Shown here: positions 8,630 through 15,453 of the stretch, piece by piece
Position numbering within the stretch: position 1 is the first letter of the stretch
Layout of the letters: each line of letters opens with the position of its first letter
IMG/VR virus record: IMGVR_UViG_3300005613_000018
Location: 35,610 to 99,609 of that record
Length of the DNA stretch: 64,000 nt
From: a virus
Direction: 5' to 3' (one strand)
Made by a program: the position numbers and the translations under genes
Notes under the pieces: model-generated
The model's database searches: none
Told to the model about the DNA's origin: nothing
Seen by the model: the letters and a program-made list of their open reading frames with translations, nothing else

Positions 8630-8665
8630 GAGGAGAACTAAATAGATCTAGGTTTAGTTCTCCTC
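8630..8665 (+). promoter_or_regulatory. 13-bp perfect hairpin over a CTAAATA late-type box, just before the 8668 start
   Basis: GAGGAGAACTAAA (8630-8642) is the exact reverse complement of TTTAGTTCTCCTC (8653-8665), with a 10-base loop. The 3' arm ends two bases before ATG 8668. CTAAATA (8638-8644) resembles a late -10 box and would start transcripts near the 3' arm. Read-through RNA would fold and could hide the start; a late transcript would lack the 5' arm. Confidence 0.6.
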
Positions 8666-8667
8666 CA

Positions 8668-9297
8668 ATGAAAACTTTTTCACAATTTATGATCGAAGCA
8701 AATTATGATCCCGAAATTCAGGGTCGTAGTCAAATTCGTAAATCTGGAGAAGGTGGAAGATTATATCCATCAAAGAAAAAAACTAAACCCGAAATCCGCA
8801 GAATGAAAGCGGTTGGTGGCGGGAAAATGGAACCGGTAGGATATAAAGATAGAAAAGATATTGGTCAACAAAAACCAAAAAGTCAAACTCAACAACAACC
8901 TCAACAAGAAAGAGGTAGTAAAGAAGTCAAACAAACATACGCAGATAAAATAAAAGCTGAAAGAAGAGCTGCAGCAAAAGCAAGAGCAGCAGCTAAGAAA
9001 TCTGGTGGTGAAGTTCAGAAATCTACAACATCTTCAAGGGGAACTGAAAAACAAGCTACAAAACTCCTGAGTACAAAGAAACCTGAGAAGAAAGTATCAC
9101 CTAACTATAAACCCCAAAAAGCGTCAGGATATACACGTCAGGAACGCATGAAGATTACTCGTGCTGGTGAAAGAGAACTCTCCAAAGAGTTCAAGAGACA
9201 AGAGTTAGGTAAAGTTGAGAAAGAAACTGGTAAAAAAGCAACTGGTAAGTTGAAGACTATTGCTCTCGCTCGTGCACATCAAAGAATGAGTACATGA
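8668..9297 (+). CDS. Basic, repeat-poor virion-type protein of cyanophages (MKTF family)
   Basis: 209 residues from ATG 8668. An in-frame TTG at 8617 overlaps the previous stop and would add 17 residues encoded across the hairpin. I prefer the ATG because MKTFSQFMIEA is a start I associate with many cyanophage head or structural proteins. The sequence is extremely Lys/Arg/Gln/Ala-rich (KAERRAAAKARAAAKK) and probably disordered. The segment GRSQIRKSGEGGR followed by RRMKAVGGGK is a recurring cyanophage signature of unknown function. Such composition fits a DNA-associated or scaffold protein, but this is inference. Confidence 0.6.
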   Translation: MKTFSQFMIEANYDPEIQGRSQIRKSGEGGRLYPSKKKTKPEIRRMKAVGGGKMEPVGYKDRKDIGQQKPKSQTQQQPQQERGSKEVKQTYADKIKAERRAAAKARAAAKKSGGEVQKSTTSSRGTEKQATKLLSTKKPEKKVSPNYKPQKASGYTRQERMKITRAGERELSKEFKRQELGKVEKETGKKATGKLKTIALARAHQRMST

Positions 9298-9452
9298 TTT
9301 TTAATGTTAAAGGTAGATGGACTGACTTTCGTGGAAGAAGTCATAATTTTACTATGCAATCGGATAGTGCAGATAGAGATTTGATTCGACAATTAGTTGA
9401 ATCAAGATACCCTGCAGAAAAAGTTTATATCAATAACGTAAGTCAGAATTAA
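9294..9452 (+). CDS. Hypothetical 52-residue protein
   Basis: ATG 9294 overlaps the preceding stop (ATGA), TAA 9450-9452. The product begins MIFNVKGRWTDFRGRSH and contains a short helix (DRDLIRQLVESRY); it looks like a small alpha/beta protein. The stop TAA is part of the conserved TAAAGTTAG boundary of promoter-repeat copy 2. Confidence 0.6.
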   Translation: MIFNVKGRWTDFRGRSHNFTMQSDSADRDLIRQLVESRYPAEKVYINNVSQN

Positions 9453-9453
9453 A

Positions 9454-9490
9454 GTTAGTAACCTCCAAAGTTCTACTGTATTGTAACCAC
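9454..9490 (+). promoter_or_regulatory. 37-bp promoter-like repeat, copy 2
   Basis: GTTAGTAACCTC, CAAAGTTC, then TGTATTGTAACCAC. The upstream gene's stop is inside the conserved TAAAG leader of the element, and the next ATG is at 9500, nine bases past it. No Shine-Dalgarno sequence. Confidence 0.75.
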
Positions 9491-9499
9491 CACTAAATC

Positions 9500-9700
9500 A
9501 TGAACAATTCTTCTCAAATCCTTCGTGAACTTCAAGATCTCAAGAAAACTCACAAAGTTCAGGGATTTCGTTACACGAATGAACAACAGGAACGTTATGA
9601 TGAACTGATGGGTCTTCGTCGGGCTTTCATTCAATACTGGAATGAAAATGGTATGGTCTGGGTTGGTCCTTCTAACGCTGGGAGTAATTTTGAAGAGTGA
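9500..9700 (+). CDS. Hypothetical 66-residue protein
   Basis: Helical (ILRELQDLKKTHKVQGFRY), ending with WVGPSNAGSNFEE. Contains YDELMGLRRAF, similar to YDELMEWRKK in the gene at 6390. Driven by promoter-repeat copy 2. Function unknown. Confidence 0.65.
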   Translation: MNNSSQILRELQDLKKTHKVQGFRYTNEQQERYDELMGLRRAFIQYWNENGMVWVGPSNAGSNFEE

Positions 9701-9725
9701 TTGAAAACCTTATCTGAATAAAATT

Positions 9726-10031
9726 ATGAAATTTAACACTAAAAAGTGTGACGTTTTCCAAGACGGAGAACATCTGTTTGAATTCAATCATCAAAGAATT
9801 AAATATCTTTCGAAAGATATTTTGAAAAGTTATCAAAAACAACTTGATAAACTTGCAAAAAGATACAAAAAATGTAACAGTAGTTCAAAATTTGAAAGAG
9901 CTGAAGACATGGCATCATTGTATTATGAATGGAACGCAACCACTGATGGAAGTACCATTTACATCGTACAATCAAAAGATGATCCAAATACTTTCACCTA
10001 TGTTGAAACTGGAGATGAACTTTACGTCTGA
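9726..10031 (+). CDS. Hypothetical 101-residue protein
   Basis: Mixed alpha/beta protein with a lysine-rich central helix (KSYQKQLDKLAKRYKK) and beta-rich C-terminus. No family recognised. It lies 25 bp after the 66-residue gene, probably in the same transcript, and is the last gene before the strong promoter at 10035. Confidence 0.6.
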   Translation: MKFNTKKCDVFQDGEHLFEFNHQRIKYLSKDILKSYQKQLDKLAKRYKKCNSSSKFERAEDMASLYYEWNATTDGSTIYIVQSKDDPNTFTYVETGDELYV

Positions 10032-10034
10032 CAC

Positions 10035-10062
10035 TTGACACCTCTAGATGAGGTGTTATAAT
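10035..10062 (+). promoter_or_regulatory. Consensus sigma70 promoter with a dyad in its spacer
   Basis: TTGACA (10035-10040), 16-bp spacer, TATAAT (10057-10062): both boxes match consensus. ACACCTC (10038-10044) and GAGGTGT (10050-10056) form a perfect inverted repeat covering the spacer, the usual place for a repressor operator. It begins four bases after the stop of the preceding gene and leads to the DUF262-like gene at 10159. Confidence 0.8.
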
Positions 10063-10158
10063 AACAATGTCGAAATAACATTACTTTTTCGATCCGTCTC
10101 TGATCTAACATTACCTGATCAAAAGAGATAAAAACACACATTATTTTGAGGTATCCTC

Positions 10159-11364
10159 ATGTCTAACAAAAAGAATTTTCTGAAGGTTTTCCCTGTCAAG
10201 AAGTCACCAAAGGTGAAAACTATTCGTAACGTAATCTCCGATTATTGTGGAGTGATTGAAGAATCTGAAGGATTTGGATTGGTTGATCCTGCTGGAAGAC
10301 CGAAGTATATTGCTCCAGAAAACTGTCAGCGCCCTGAATCCTGGAATGATGAAGATCGTAAGTATTGCTTTGAGTCTATCCTGATGGACCAACTAGAAGG
10401 TAATCTTATCTTTATCAATTTGAAGGTTGCTATCTCTAAACTAAAAGATCTTGCTCCTGAAGATCCTGCCCTTGAAGAACTTGAAAAATATGTACGTCAA
10501 AAATATGGATATATTGTCCTGGATGGAAATAATCGAATCTCTTTCCTGACTAATCTTATCACGAACCAGTATAAACTCCCTCGTGGATCTTTTCCCTATG
10601 TTTGTGATGGCAAAGTAAAAACTCTTACCATTGCAAGTAATACATACTTCTCTAACTTGAAAGAAGATGTTCAAGAACTGATCCTTGAACGTGAATTAGT
10701 TATCAGTGAATATACTCAGATCAATGGTCAGAGTATGAGTAATGTTTTCCTTGCTGCTAATGCAGGTTGTCCTCTTAATCATCAAGAACGTCGCAATGCT
10801 CGGTATAATTCTTGGGCATCATGGATTCGCAGTATTCGTCACAACAACAACGATCTGTGTATCAAAGCAGAAGGAATTAACCACAATAAGCGTCTGAAGG
10901 GTGATGAGTTTCTAACTCGAACAATTAATCTTGCTCTTCGTCTCAAATTTATCGAAGAGAGTGAAAATGTTCCTACCGTGACACAACACACCATGAACCA
11001 AATGTATAGGGGAGACTTCGTAACTGATGAACAAAAAGAATCCTTTGAGGCTAACTTCAACCTCTTGGATAATTGGATGGATCGTCTCAGTAAACAAGAA
11101 AGAATCACTGATAAGATGCTTACAGCATCCACGATGCAAAATCTTTATTGGATGATGACAAATGGATTGACTGAGTATGAAGATGTTGTTAATGTTGTTC
11201 AAATGCTCCATAAAGCAAAAACCATGTCCAAATATGTTAATGAAGATGGTAACAACTTTGCATGGGCATGTGGAGGCACCGGTTCTAAACACAATCAGAT
11301 GCGACTGAAAGTTTTCTCCGATATTTTTGATAAACTAGGGTCAAAATCAAAGATTTCCTCCTAA
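10159..11364 (+). CDS. DUF262/ParB-like (GmrSD N-terminal-type) protein
   Basis: 401 residues. The N-terminal half resembles the DUF262 domain, a ParB-related nucleotide-binding fold found in GmrSD, SspE and many phage proteins: DGNNR at 122-126 corresponds to the DG(x)QR motif, and NAGCPLNHQERRNA at 201-214 to the N(S/T)G.PLN.QE.RNA motif. The C-terminal half is helical and I cannot assign it; no HNH motif is seen, so this is not a full GmrSD nuclease. It has its own consensus promoter with operator-like dyad (10035), about a 90-base leader and GAGG before the ATG. It is followed by a terminator and a helicase gene, suggesting a joint nucleic-acid or counter-defence role, which is inference. 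Confidence 0.7.
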   Translation: MSNKKNFLKVFPVKKSPKVKTIRNVISDYCGVIEESEGFGLVDPAGRPKYIAPENCQRPESWNDEDRKYCFESILMDQLEGNLIFINLKVAISKLKDLAPEDPALEELEKYVRQKYGYIVLDGNNRISFLTNLITNQYKLPRGSFPYVCDGKVKTLTIASNTYFSNLKEDVQELILERELVISEYTQINGQSMSNVFLAANAGCPLNHQERRNARYNSWASWIRSIRHNNNDLCIKAEGINHNKRLKGDEFLTRTINLALRLKFIEESENVPTVTQHTMNQMYRGDFVTDEQKESFEANFNLLDNWMDRLSKQERITDKMLTASTMQNLYWMMTNGLTEYEDVVNVVQMLHKAKTMSKYVNEDGNNFAWACGGTGSKHNQMRLKVFSDIFDKLGSKSKISS

Positions 11365-11366
11365 TA

Positions 11367-11398
11367 GACACTTTCTAAACTGTCCACCACTCCTTGAC
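11367..11398 (+). promoter_or_regulatory. Twin 32-bp upstream element, copy 2
   Basis: 28 of 32 bases match the element at 8202-8233. The dyad is imperfect here (GACA, TTT, AAA, TGTC with one mismatch), and the element again ends in the -35 TTGAC. It overlaps the terminator stem. Confidence 0.6.
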
Positions 11399-11412
11399 GG
11401 GGGTGGTTTTTT
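11384..11412 (+). terminator. Terminator after the DUF262-like gene
   Basis: CCACC (11384-11388) pairs with GGTGG (11402-11406), with further inner pairing, followed by six T residues (11407-11412). The T run lies inside the spacer of the helicase promoter, so termination and initiation signals overlap. Confidence 0.7.
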
Positions 11413-11422
11413 CATGTATATT
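11394..11422 (+). promoter_or_regulatory. Sigma70-like promoter of the helicase gene
   Basis: TTGACG (11394-11399), 17-bp spacer, TATATT (11417-11422). A start near 11429 gives a leader of about 15 bases before ATG 11444. Confidence 0.65.
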
Positions 11423-11443
11423 GATTTTATTGATTGATTTTTG

Positions 11444-12625
11444 ATGACTGTTTCTCTTCGTCCTCACCAAAAAGAAGCTCTTGAAGCCTTGATGAGTAAT
11501 GATAAAGGACAGTGTATCTTTCCAACTGGTGGCGGTAAGACACTGGTCGGAATTATGGATGCAAAGAAACGATTTGAGTCTGATACTCCTCGGACTATTG
11601 TTGTTGTTGCTCCTCGTATTCTGTTGGCAGAACAATTGTCTTCAGAGTATCTGGAACATATTACTAATGCAAATGTTCTTCACGTTCACAGTGGAGAGAC
11701 TAAACATTTCAAGACAACAAAGTCTGACCGTATCAAATTGTTTGTTGATATGTGTCACTCTGTGAGTGAACATGTGATTATCTTCACCACTTACAATTCC
11801 CTCCATCGTGTTCAGGAGTCTGGAATTGATGTAGATACGATTTACTTTGACGAGGCACATAACAGTGTCAAACGTAACTTTTTTGGGCCCACTGAGTATT
11901 TCTCTGGTCATGCAGATCGTTGTTTCTTCTTTACAGCAACTCGTAAGACTTCCGTCACTATCAACAAACCAGGAATGAATGATCGTGATGTTTATGGTGA
12001 TGTGATTTCTCGTGTTTCTGCACCTACACTTGTTGAGGGTGGTTACATTCTTCCTCCTAAAGTGAAAGTGATTGACATGGAAAAACATTCCACTAAAGCT
12101 ATCACTCCTGATATTGACAATGATAACATTTTGACCACGATTGATGATATTGGAATCAAAAAGATTCTGGTATGTGTGAAGACCTCTAAACAACTCATCA
12201 ATCTGTTTCAAACTGACTTTGCAGATGAGTTGACTCAACGGGGTTATTCTTACCTTTATATCACATCTAAGACTGGTGCAGTTATTGATGGTCAGAAAGT
12301 CAATCGTGAGGTGTTTTTCAACACTCTGAACACTTGGGGTAAAGATCCCAACAAGAAGTTTGTTGTTCTTCATCGTTCAATTCTGTCCGAAGGTATCAAC
12401 GTGTCAGAACTTGAGGCTGTTATCTTCCTTCGTAACATGGATGTAATCGAAATGACCCAAACTATTGGACGTGTTATCAGAAAGGGTACTGAGTCCAAAA
12501 CATTTGGATTTTGTATTGTTCCGAGTTACTCTAAAGTCGGAGTTTCCACCGAAAAGTCACTTCAAAGGTGTGTGGACATTGTGTTTGAAAAAGGTGAAAT
12601 GTTGGATTCTGTGGTTCGTAAATGA
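11444..12625 (+). CDS. Superfamily 2 DNA/RNA helicase
   Basis: 393 residues from ATG 11444 (a TTG just before would add one residue). Motifs in order: Q-like LRPHQ at 5-9, Walker A PTGGGKT at 27-33, motif Ia VVVAPRILLAEQL, Walker B DEAH at 136-139, motif III TAT at 164-166, a C-terminal RecA-like domain with SEGINV, and motif VI QTIGRVIRKG near residue 352. This is the type III-restriction/UvsW-like group of ATP-dependent helicases common in cyanophages. No nuclease domain is visible. It probably unwinds or remodels DNA intermediates. The stop overlaps the next start (ATGA). Confidence 0.85.
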   Translation: MTVSLRPHQKEALEALMSNDKGQCIFPTGGGKTLVGIMDAKKRFESDTPRTIVVVAPRILLAEQLSSEYLEHITNANVLHVHSGETKHFKTTKSDRIKLFVDMCHSVSEHVIIFTTYNSLHRVQESGIDVDTIYFDEAHNSVKRNFFGPTEYFSGHADRCFFFTATRKTSVTINKPGMNDRDVYGDVISRVSAPTLVEGGYILPPKVKVIDMEKHSTKAITPDIDNDNILTTIDDIGIKKILVCVKTSKQLINLFQTDFADELTQRGYSYLYITSKTGAVIDGQKVNREVFFNTLNTWGKDPNKKFVVLHRSILSEGINVSELEAVIFLRNMDVIEMTQTIGRVIRKGTESKTFGFCIVPSYSKVGVSTEKSLQRCVDIVFEKGEMLDSVVRK

Positions 12626-12834
12626 CCTTCAATAATTCTCACATTCTTGATCCTAATCCAGGAGTGATTGGGTTTGTTGTTGACAATGGAAAGTATGCAG
12701 CAATTCCTATTGTTGGGAATGACAAAAAACTTATGGTCATTTACAATGACTGTAAAAGTATGAAGGTATGTAGAAACAAACAATCTGCAATAAACTTCAT
12801 CGAGAAGGAGAGAAAACGAAAGAATAAAAGTTAG
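12622..12834 (+). CDS. Hypothetical 70-residue protein
   Basis: Beta-rich N-terminal part (GVIGFVVDNGKYAAIPIVG) and a basic tail (FIEKERKRKNKS). Coupled to the helicase by an ATGA overlap. Its TAG stop (12832-12834) is the TAG inside GTTAG of promoter-repeat copy 3, so the repeat itself ends the gene. Function unknown. Confidence 0.65.
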   Translation: MTFNNSHILDPNPGVIGFVVDNGKYAAIPIVGNDKKLMVIYNDCKSMKVCRNKQSAINFIEKERKRKNKS

Positions 12835-12866
12835 TAACCTCTAAAGTTCTTCTATAGTGTAACCAC
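12830..12866 (+). promoter_or_regulatory. 37-bp promoter-like repeat, copy 3
   Basis: GTTAGTAACCTC, TAAAGTTC, then TATAGTGTAACCAC; close to the family consensus. The upstream gene's stop is inside it, and ATG 12879 is 13 bases past it. Confidence 0.75.
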
Positions 12867-12878
12867 TTCTTTTTTATC

Positions 12879-13067
12879 ATGGCTCGTTACAAAGTAAATG
12901 TTGACAACATTCCTGGACATGGTGCAGGTTCTCGGAATGTAATTGTTGAAGCCGATTGTACTCAAGAGGCAAAAAACATCGCAGAAAACATCACTGGAGG
13001 AACAGCATATAATTGTTTCCTTCAACGTGAATCTGGTCGTGGTCTTTTTGGTCTTCTTTTTGGTTGA
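12879..13067 (+). CDS. Hypothetical 62-residue protein
   Basis: Begins MARYKVNVDNIPGHGAGSRNV, with EADCTQEAKNIAENITGG in the middle; the pattern (beta strand, helix with EAKNIA) resembles small phage proteins with a single alpha/beta repeat. Driven by promoter-repeat copy 3. Function unknown. Confidence 0.65.
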   Translation: MARYKVNVDNIPGHGAGSRNVIVEADCTQEAKNIAENITGGTAYNCFLQRESGRGLFGLLFG

Positions 13068-13070
13068 TTC

Positions 13071-13238
13071 ATGATTCAAAACAAATCACAAATTATCAAA
13101 GTTGTTCGTGAAGTTTCTAAATCACACAAATTCACAAGAGAAGAAAAGTTCACGATTTTTGTAAATGTCTGTGACAACATGTTAGAATCAGGTAAGATCA
13201 CACAAAAACAACATCACTCCTGGACAAATGTGTTCTGA
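13071..13238 (+). CDS. Hypothetical 55-residue basic protein
   Basis: ATG 13071, TGA 13236-13238, four bases after the previous stop. Helical and basic (IIKVVREVSKSHKFTREEKF), a size and charge that would suit a nucleic-acid-binding peptide, but no motif is recognised. Promoter-repeat copy 4 begins five bases after its stop. Confidence 0.55.
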   Translation: MIQNKSQIIKVVREVSKSHKFTREEKFTIFVNVCDNMLESGKITQKQHHSWTNVF

Positions 13239-13243
13239 TTAAA

Positions 13244-13280
13244 GTTAGTAACCTCTAAAGTTCCCCTTTACTGTAACCAC
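13244..13280 (+). promoter_or_regulatory. 37-bp promoter-like repeat, copy 4
   Basis: GTTAGTAACCTC, TAAAGTTC, then TTTACTGTAACCAC. Leads to the nucleotidyltransferase-like gene at 13292, 11 bases downstream. Confidence 0.75.
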
Positions 13281-13291
13281 TGATTTCAAAT

Positions 13292-14176
13292 ATGCCACTC
13301 ACTCACATCGAACATCCTGAAGATACCATCCTCACGGGTGATATGACCGCCATTAATGTTCTTTATGGTCGTGGAAATGTTTCTGTGAAGGTTGATGGAG
13401 CTCCTGCAATTGTGTGGGGAATTGATCCTAACAATGACAAGTTCTTTGTTGCAACCAAGAGTGCATTTAACAAGAAAAAGATAAAGCGTTGTTACAGTAT
13501 TGAAGACATTTACACACTTTATGATGAGAAAACTCATGGTAGTTTGATTAAAGTTCTGGTTGCATGTTACAAACATCTTCCTGTAACAATCGGTGTCTTT
13601 CAGGGTGATTTTATTGGTTTCGGTGGTAGTGATACTTACACTCCAAACACTTTGACATACAATTTCCCTGAAGTTGTGTCTGAGGATATTATCATCGCTC
13701 CTCACACTTACTATCTTGGTGATGACTTTCCTACAATGGAAGCTTATCCTATAGAGGGTGAACTTATCAGCACTGATTCTTGTAAATTCGTTCAACCAAT
13801 TGTTGATAGAGTTTTTGGTAATAGTCGAGCTCCAAAGATTAACACCGACATGATTGACTTCCTAAGTGAGAAGGAATCAAAACAGGCAAAGATGTCAATC
13901 AACGCCATCATTCGTTCTGGTCAGGAACTTGATGAAGAGACCTTAATTGACATTGTTGGTTCTCCAATGTTGGCAAATCTTTACATGTTTGTGTTAGAGA
14001 TGAAGTATGATTTGATGGAAACTTTCATCATTTACGATTCTCCAGATTGTTATCTCAATGGTGAAAAGATTATGGGTGAAGGTTTCGTAATGACTTCTGA
14101 AGATGGTAACACAATTAAACTTGTTGATCGTCCTCAGTTTGCATACGCTAACATGACTCAAGGTCGTTTCAATTAA
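13292..14176 (+). CDS. Nucleotidyltransferase/ligase-like protein (KxDG family)
   Basis: 294 residues. KVDG at 33-36 fits motif I (KxDG) of the DNA/RNA ligase and capping-enzyme superfamily, where the lysine takes AMP or GMP. FQGDF at 103-107 fits the position of motif III/IIIa, EGFV at 263-266 matches motif IV (EG-V), and the lysine in IKLVD (K276) matches motif V. The order and spacing are plausible for a divergent adenylation domain; an OB-fold domain is not evident. Similar proteins occur in other cyanophages as uncharacterised families. Likely reaction: nucleotidyl transfer to a nucleic acid or other ligand, unproven. It is much longer than its neighbours and is driven by repeat copy 4; its stop TAA lies in copy 5. 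Confidence 0.6.
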   Translation: MPLTHIEHPEDTILTGDMTAINVLYGRGNVSVKVDGAPAIVWGIDPNNDKFFVATKSAFNKKKIKRCYSIEDIYTLYDEKTHGSLIKVLVACYKHLPVTIGVFQGDFIGFGGSDTYTPNTLTYNFPEVVSEDIIIAPHTYYLGDDFPTMEAYPIEGELISTDSCKFVQPIVDRVFGNSRAPKINTDMIDFLSEKESKQAKMSINAIIRSGQELDEETLIDIVGSPMLANLYMFVLEMKYDLMETFIIYDSPDCYLNGEKIMGEGFVMTSEDGNTIKLVDRPQFAYANMTQGRFN

Positions 14177-14177
14177 A

Positions 14178-14214
14178 GTTAGTAACCTCCAAAGTTCCAC
14201 TGTATTGTAACCAC
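14178..14214 (+). promoter_or_regulatory. 37-bp promoter-like repeat, copy 5
   Basis: GTTAGTAACCTC, CAAAGTTC, then TGTATTGTAACCAC. Copies 2, 5 and 6 share the TGTATT variant. The upstream stop TAA is at 14174-14176. Confidence 0.75.
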
Positions 14215-14225
14215 GTTTTTTGATT

Positions 14226-14663
14226 ATGAGCACTCGTTCACGAATTGGTATTGAACTTGCTGACAAATCTATTCTCAGCATCTATCAACATTGGGATGGT
14301 TATCCTGAGTGGACTGGTCGCATTTTGAACACACATTACACCAATAAAGAGAAAGTTTCTGAACTGATTGATGGTGGTGATTGTTCATCTATCTGGACAA
14401 AAGATCGTTGGACTGGTAAACAACTTGCCCCATATGTGATTGAACAGAAAGAATCAAAGGAATATGGCCCACAACATTACTCTGGACGTGGTGAGGATTG
14501 TCCTCCTCGTCTTGATAATAATGTGAAAGAGTTTCTCTCTGATGGTGAAGAATACTCTTACATTTTCCGTGATGGTGAATGGATCTGTTACAACATGCAC
14601 CAGTTTGATGAGAGAAAATCTCCTGAAGTTGTTGAGATTCCAAATGGGGCACTTGCCTGTTGA
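14226..14663 (+). CDS. Conserved phage protein, unknown function
   Basis: 145 residues from ATG 14226; I reject the TTG at 14220 because MSTRSRIGIEL is the natural start. SRIGIELADKSILSIYQHWDGYPEWTG is a recognisable phage-protein pattern whose function I do not know. A C-terminal acidic segment contains FRDGEWICYNMHQF. Single gene between repeat copies 5 and 6. Confidence 0.65.
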   Translation: MSTRSRIGIELADKSILSIYQHWDGYPEWTGRILNTHYTNKEKVSELIDGGDCSSIWTKDRWTGKQLAPYVIEQKESKEYGPQHYSGRGEDCPPRLDNNVKEFLSDGEEYSYIFRDGEWICYNMHQFDERKSPEVVEIPNGALAC

Positions 14664-14667
14664 TAAA

Positions 14668-14703
14668 GTTAGTAACCTCCAAAGTTCCACTGTATTGTAA
14701 CCA
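14668..14703 (+). promoter_or_regulatory. 37-bp promoter-like repeat, copy 6
   Basis: GTTAGTAACCTC, CAAAGTTC, TGTATTGTAACCA; seven bases before ATG 14711. Confidence 0.75.
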
Positions 14704-14710
14704 TTGAACT

Positions 14711-15049
14711 ATGATGATCACTCAAACCAAACCCGAATTTCTGACTGAAGCACTGATTGAAGTTTTGAACAACGATCAGAAAGTCAACGCTATCGAATCT
14801 TCACGAAATACTTATACCAACTTTGAGTATGAAGTGGGTCGAAAGTATATCAAAGTTTGGTCTTATTTGATCTCTGATGGTGAACGTCTTCGTGGCCGTT
14901 CTTGTTACATGTTCGTTGATAAGAACACTGGTGAAGTGTTCAAACCAGCGTCATACAAAGCACCAGCTAAAGGTGTGAGGTATCTTATCACTCAACTGGC
15001 AGATAATCCTCACATTTGTGATCCTTACGGTTCTTTTCTTTATCTCTGA
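14711..15049 (+). CDS. Conserved-type hypothetical protein
   Basis: 112 residues; two consecutive ATGs (14711, 14714). Contains FEYEVGRKYIKVWSY and SCYMFVDKNTGEVFKPASYKAPAKGVR, a beta-hairpin pattern I recall from many phage genomes as a protein of unknown function. The stop shares a base with the ATG of a 25-residue hydrophobic ORF. Driven by repeat copy 6. Confidence 0.7.
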   Translation: MMITQTKPEFLTEALIEVLNNDQKVNAIESSRNTYTNFEYEVGRKYIKVWSYLISDGERLRGRSCYMFVDKNTGEVFKPASYKAPAKGVRYLITQLADNPHICDPYGSFLYL

Positions 15050-15126
15050 TGTTTATGTTTCGAGCATTGTATTACTTTTTTCTGGGAACATTCTTTATGA
15101 TTATCATTCGAGTTTTCTCGAATTAA
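15049..15126 (+). CDS. 25-residue single-pass membrane peptide
   Basis: ATG 15049 overlaps the preceding stop (TGATG), and TAA 15124-15126 falls exactly at the conserved boundary of repeat copy 7. The product is almost entirely one hydrophobic helix (LYYFFLGTFFMIIIRVF) with a basic residue at either end. Its exact fit between a coupled start and the promoter boundary argues for a real gene, but size makes this uncertain. Confidence 0.5.
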   Translation: MFMFRALYYFFLGTFFMIIIRVFSN

Positions 15127-15127
15127 A

Positions 15128-15167
15128 GTTAGTTACCTCGAAAGTTCCCTTATAGTGTAGGAACCAC
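15128..15167 (+). promoter_or_regulatory. 37-bp promoter-like repeat, copy 7
   Basis: GTTAGTTACCTC, GAAAGTTC, TATAGTGTAGGAACCAC; this copy has a three-base insertion before ACCAC. ATG 15181 follows. Confidence 0.75.
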
Positions 15168-15180
15168 ACTCTTAAAAACA

Positions 15181-15447
15181 ATGTCTGATTACATGGTCAA
15201 GATGGGTTCGAAACCTGAAACTTACGAAGATCATTGTCATGATACAATGAGTAAAATGTTGTCGGTAATTCGTTACCTTATGAAGGGTGAGAATGATCGT
15301 GCAAAGTATTGGTTTGAAGAGTTTGTTCTTCCTGGACTTGAAGAAGTGTATAAAGGTCAAGATCCTAAGTATGGTGTAAGTTCCTTCTCTATGTTATATC
15401 GTGAAGGTAACTTTGACTGGGATCTAATCTGTTCCTCTCCTCTCTGA
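15181..15447 (+). CDS. Hypothetical 88-residue protein
   Basis: Helical, acidic and histidine-containing near the N-terminus (ETYEDHCHDTMSKML). KGENDRAKYWFEEFVLPGLEE is the most distinctive stretch. No family assigned. Single-gene cassette between repeat copies 7 and 8. Confidence 0.65.
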   Translation: MSDYMVKMGSKPETYEDHCHDTMSKMLSVIRYLMKGENDRAKYWFEEFVLPGLEEVYKGQDPKYGVSSFSMLYREGNFDWDLICSSPL

Positions 15448-15453
15448 ATTAAA

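Noticed and set aside
10070-10092. TCGAAA/TTTCGA inverted repeat in the DUF262-like leader as a riboswitch
   Set aside because: Only six base pairs with an 11-base loop and no conserved aptamer pattern; too weak to call.
11642-12373. 243-residue minus-strand ORF opposite the helicase
   Set aside because: It lies wholly inside the helicase, which has all its motifs; the translation has no recognisable features and no promoter.
13286-13795. 169-residue minus-strand ORF opposite the KVDG protein
   Set aside because: Fully contained in the plus-strand gene with its own promoter element; no motif in the translation.
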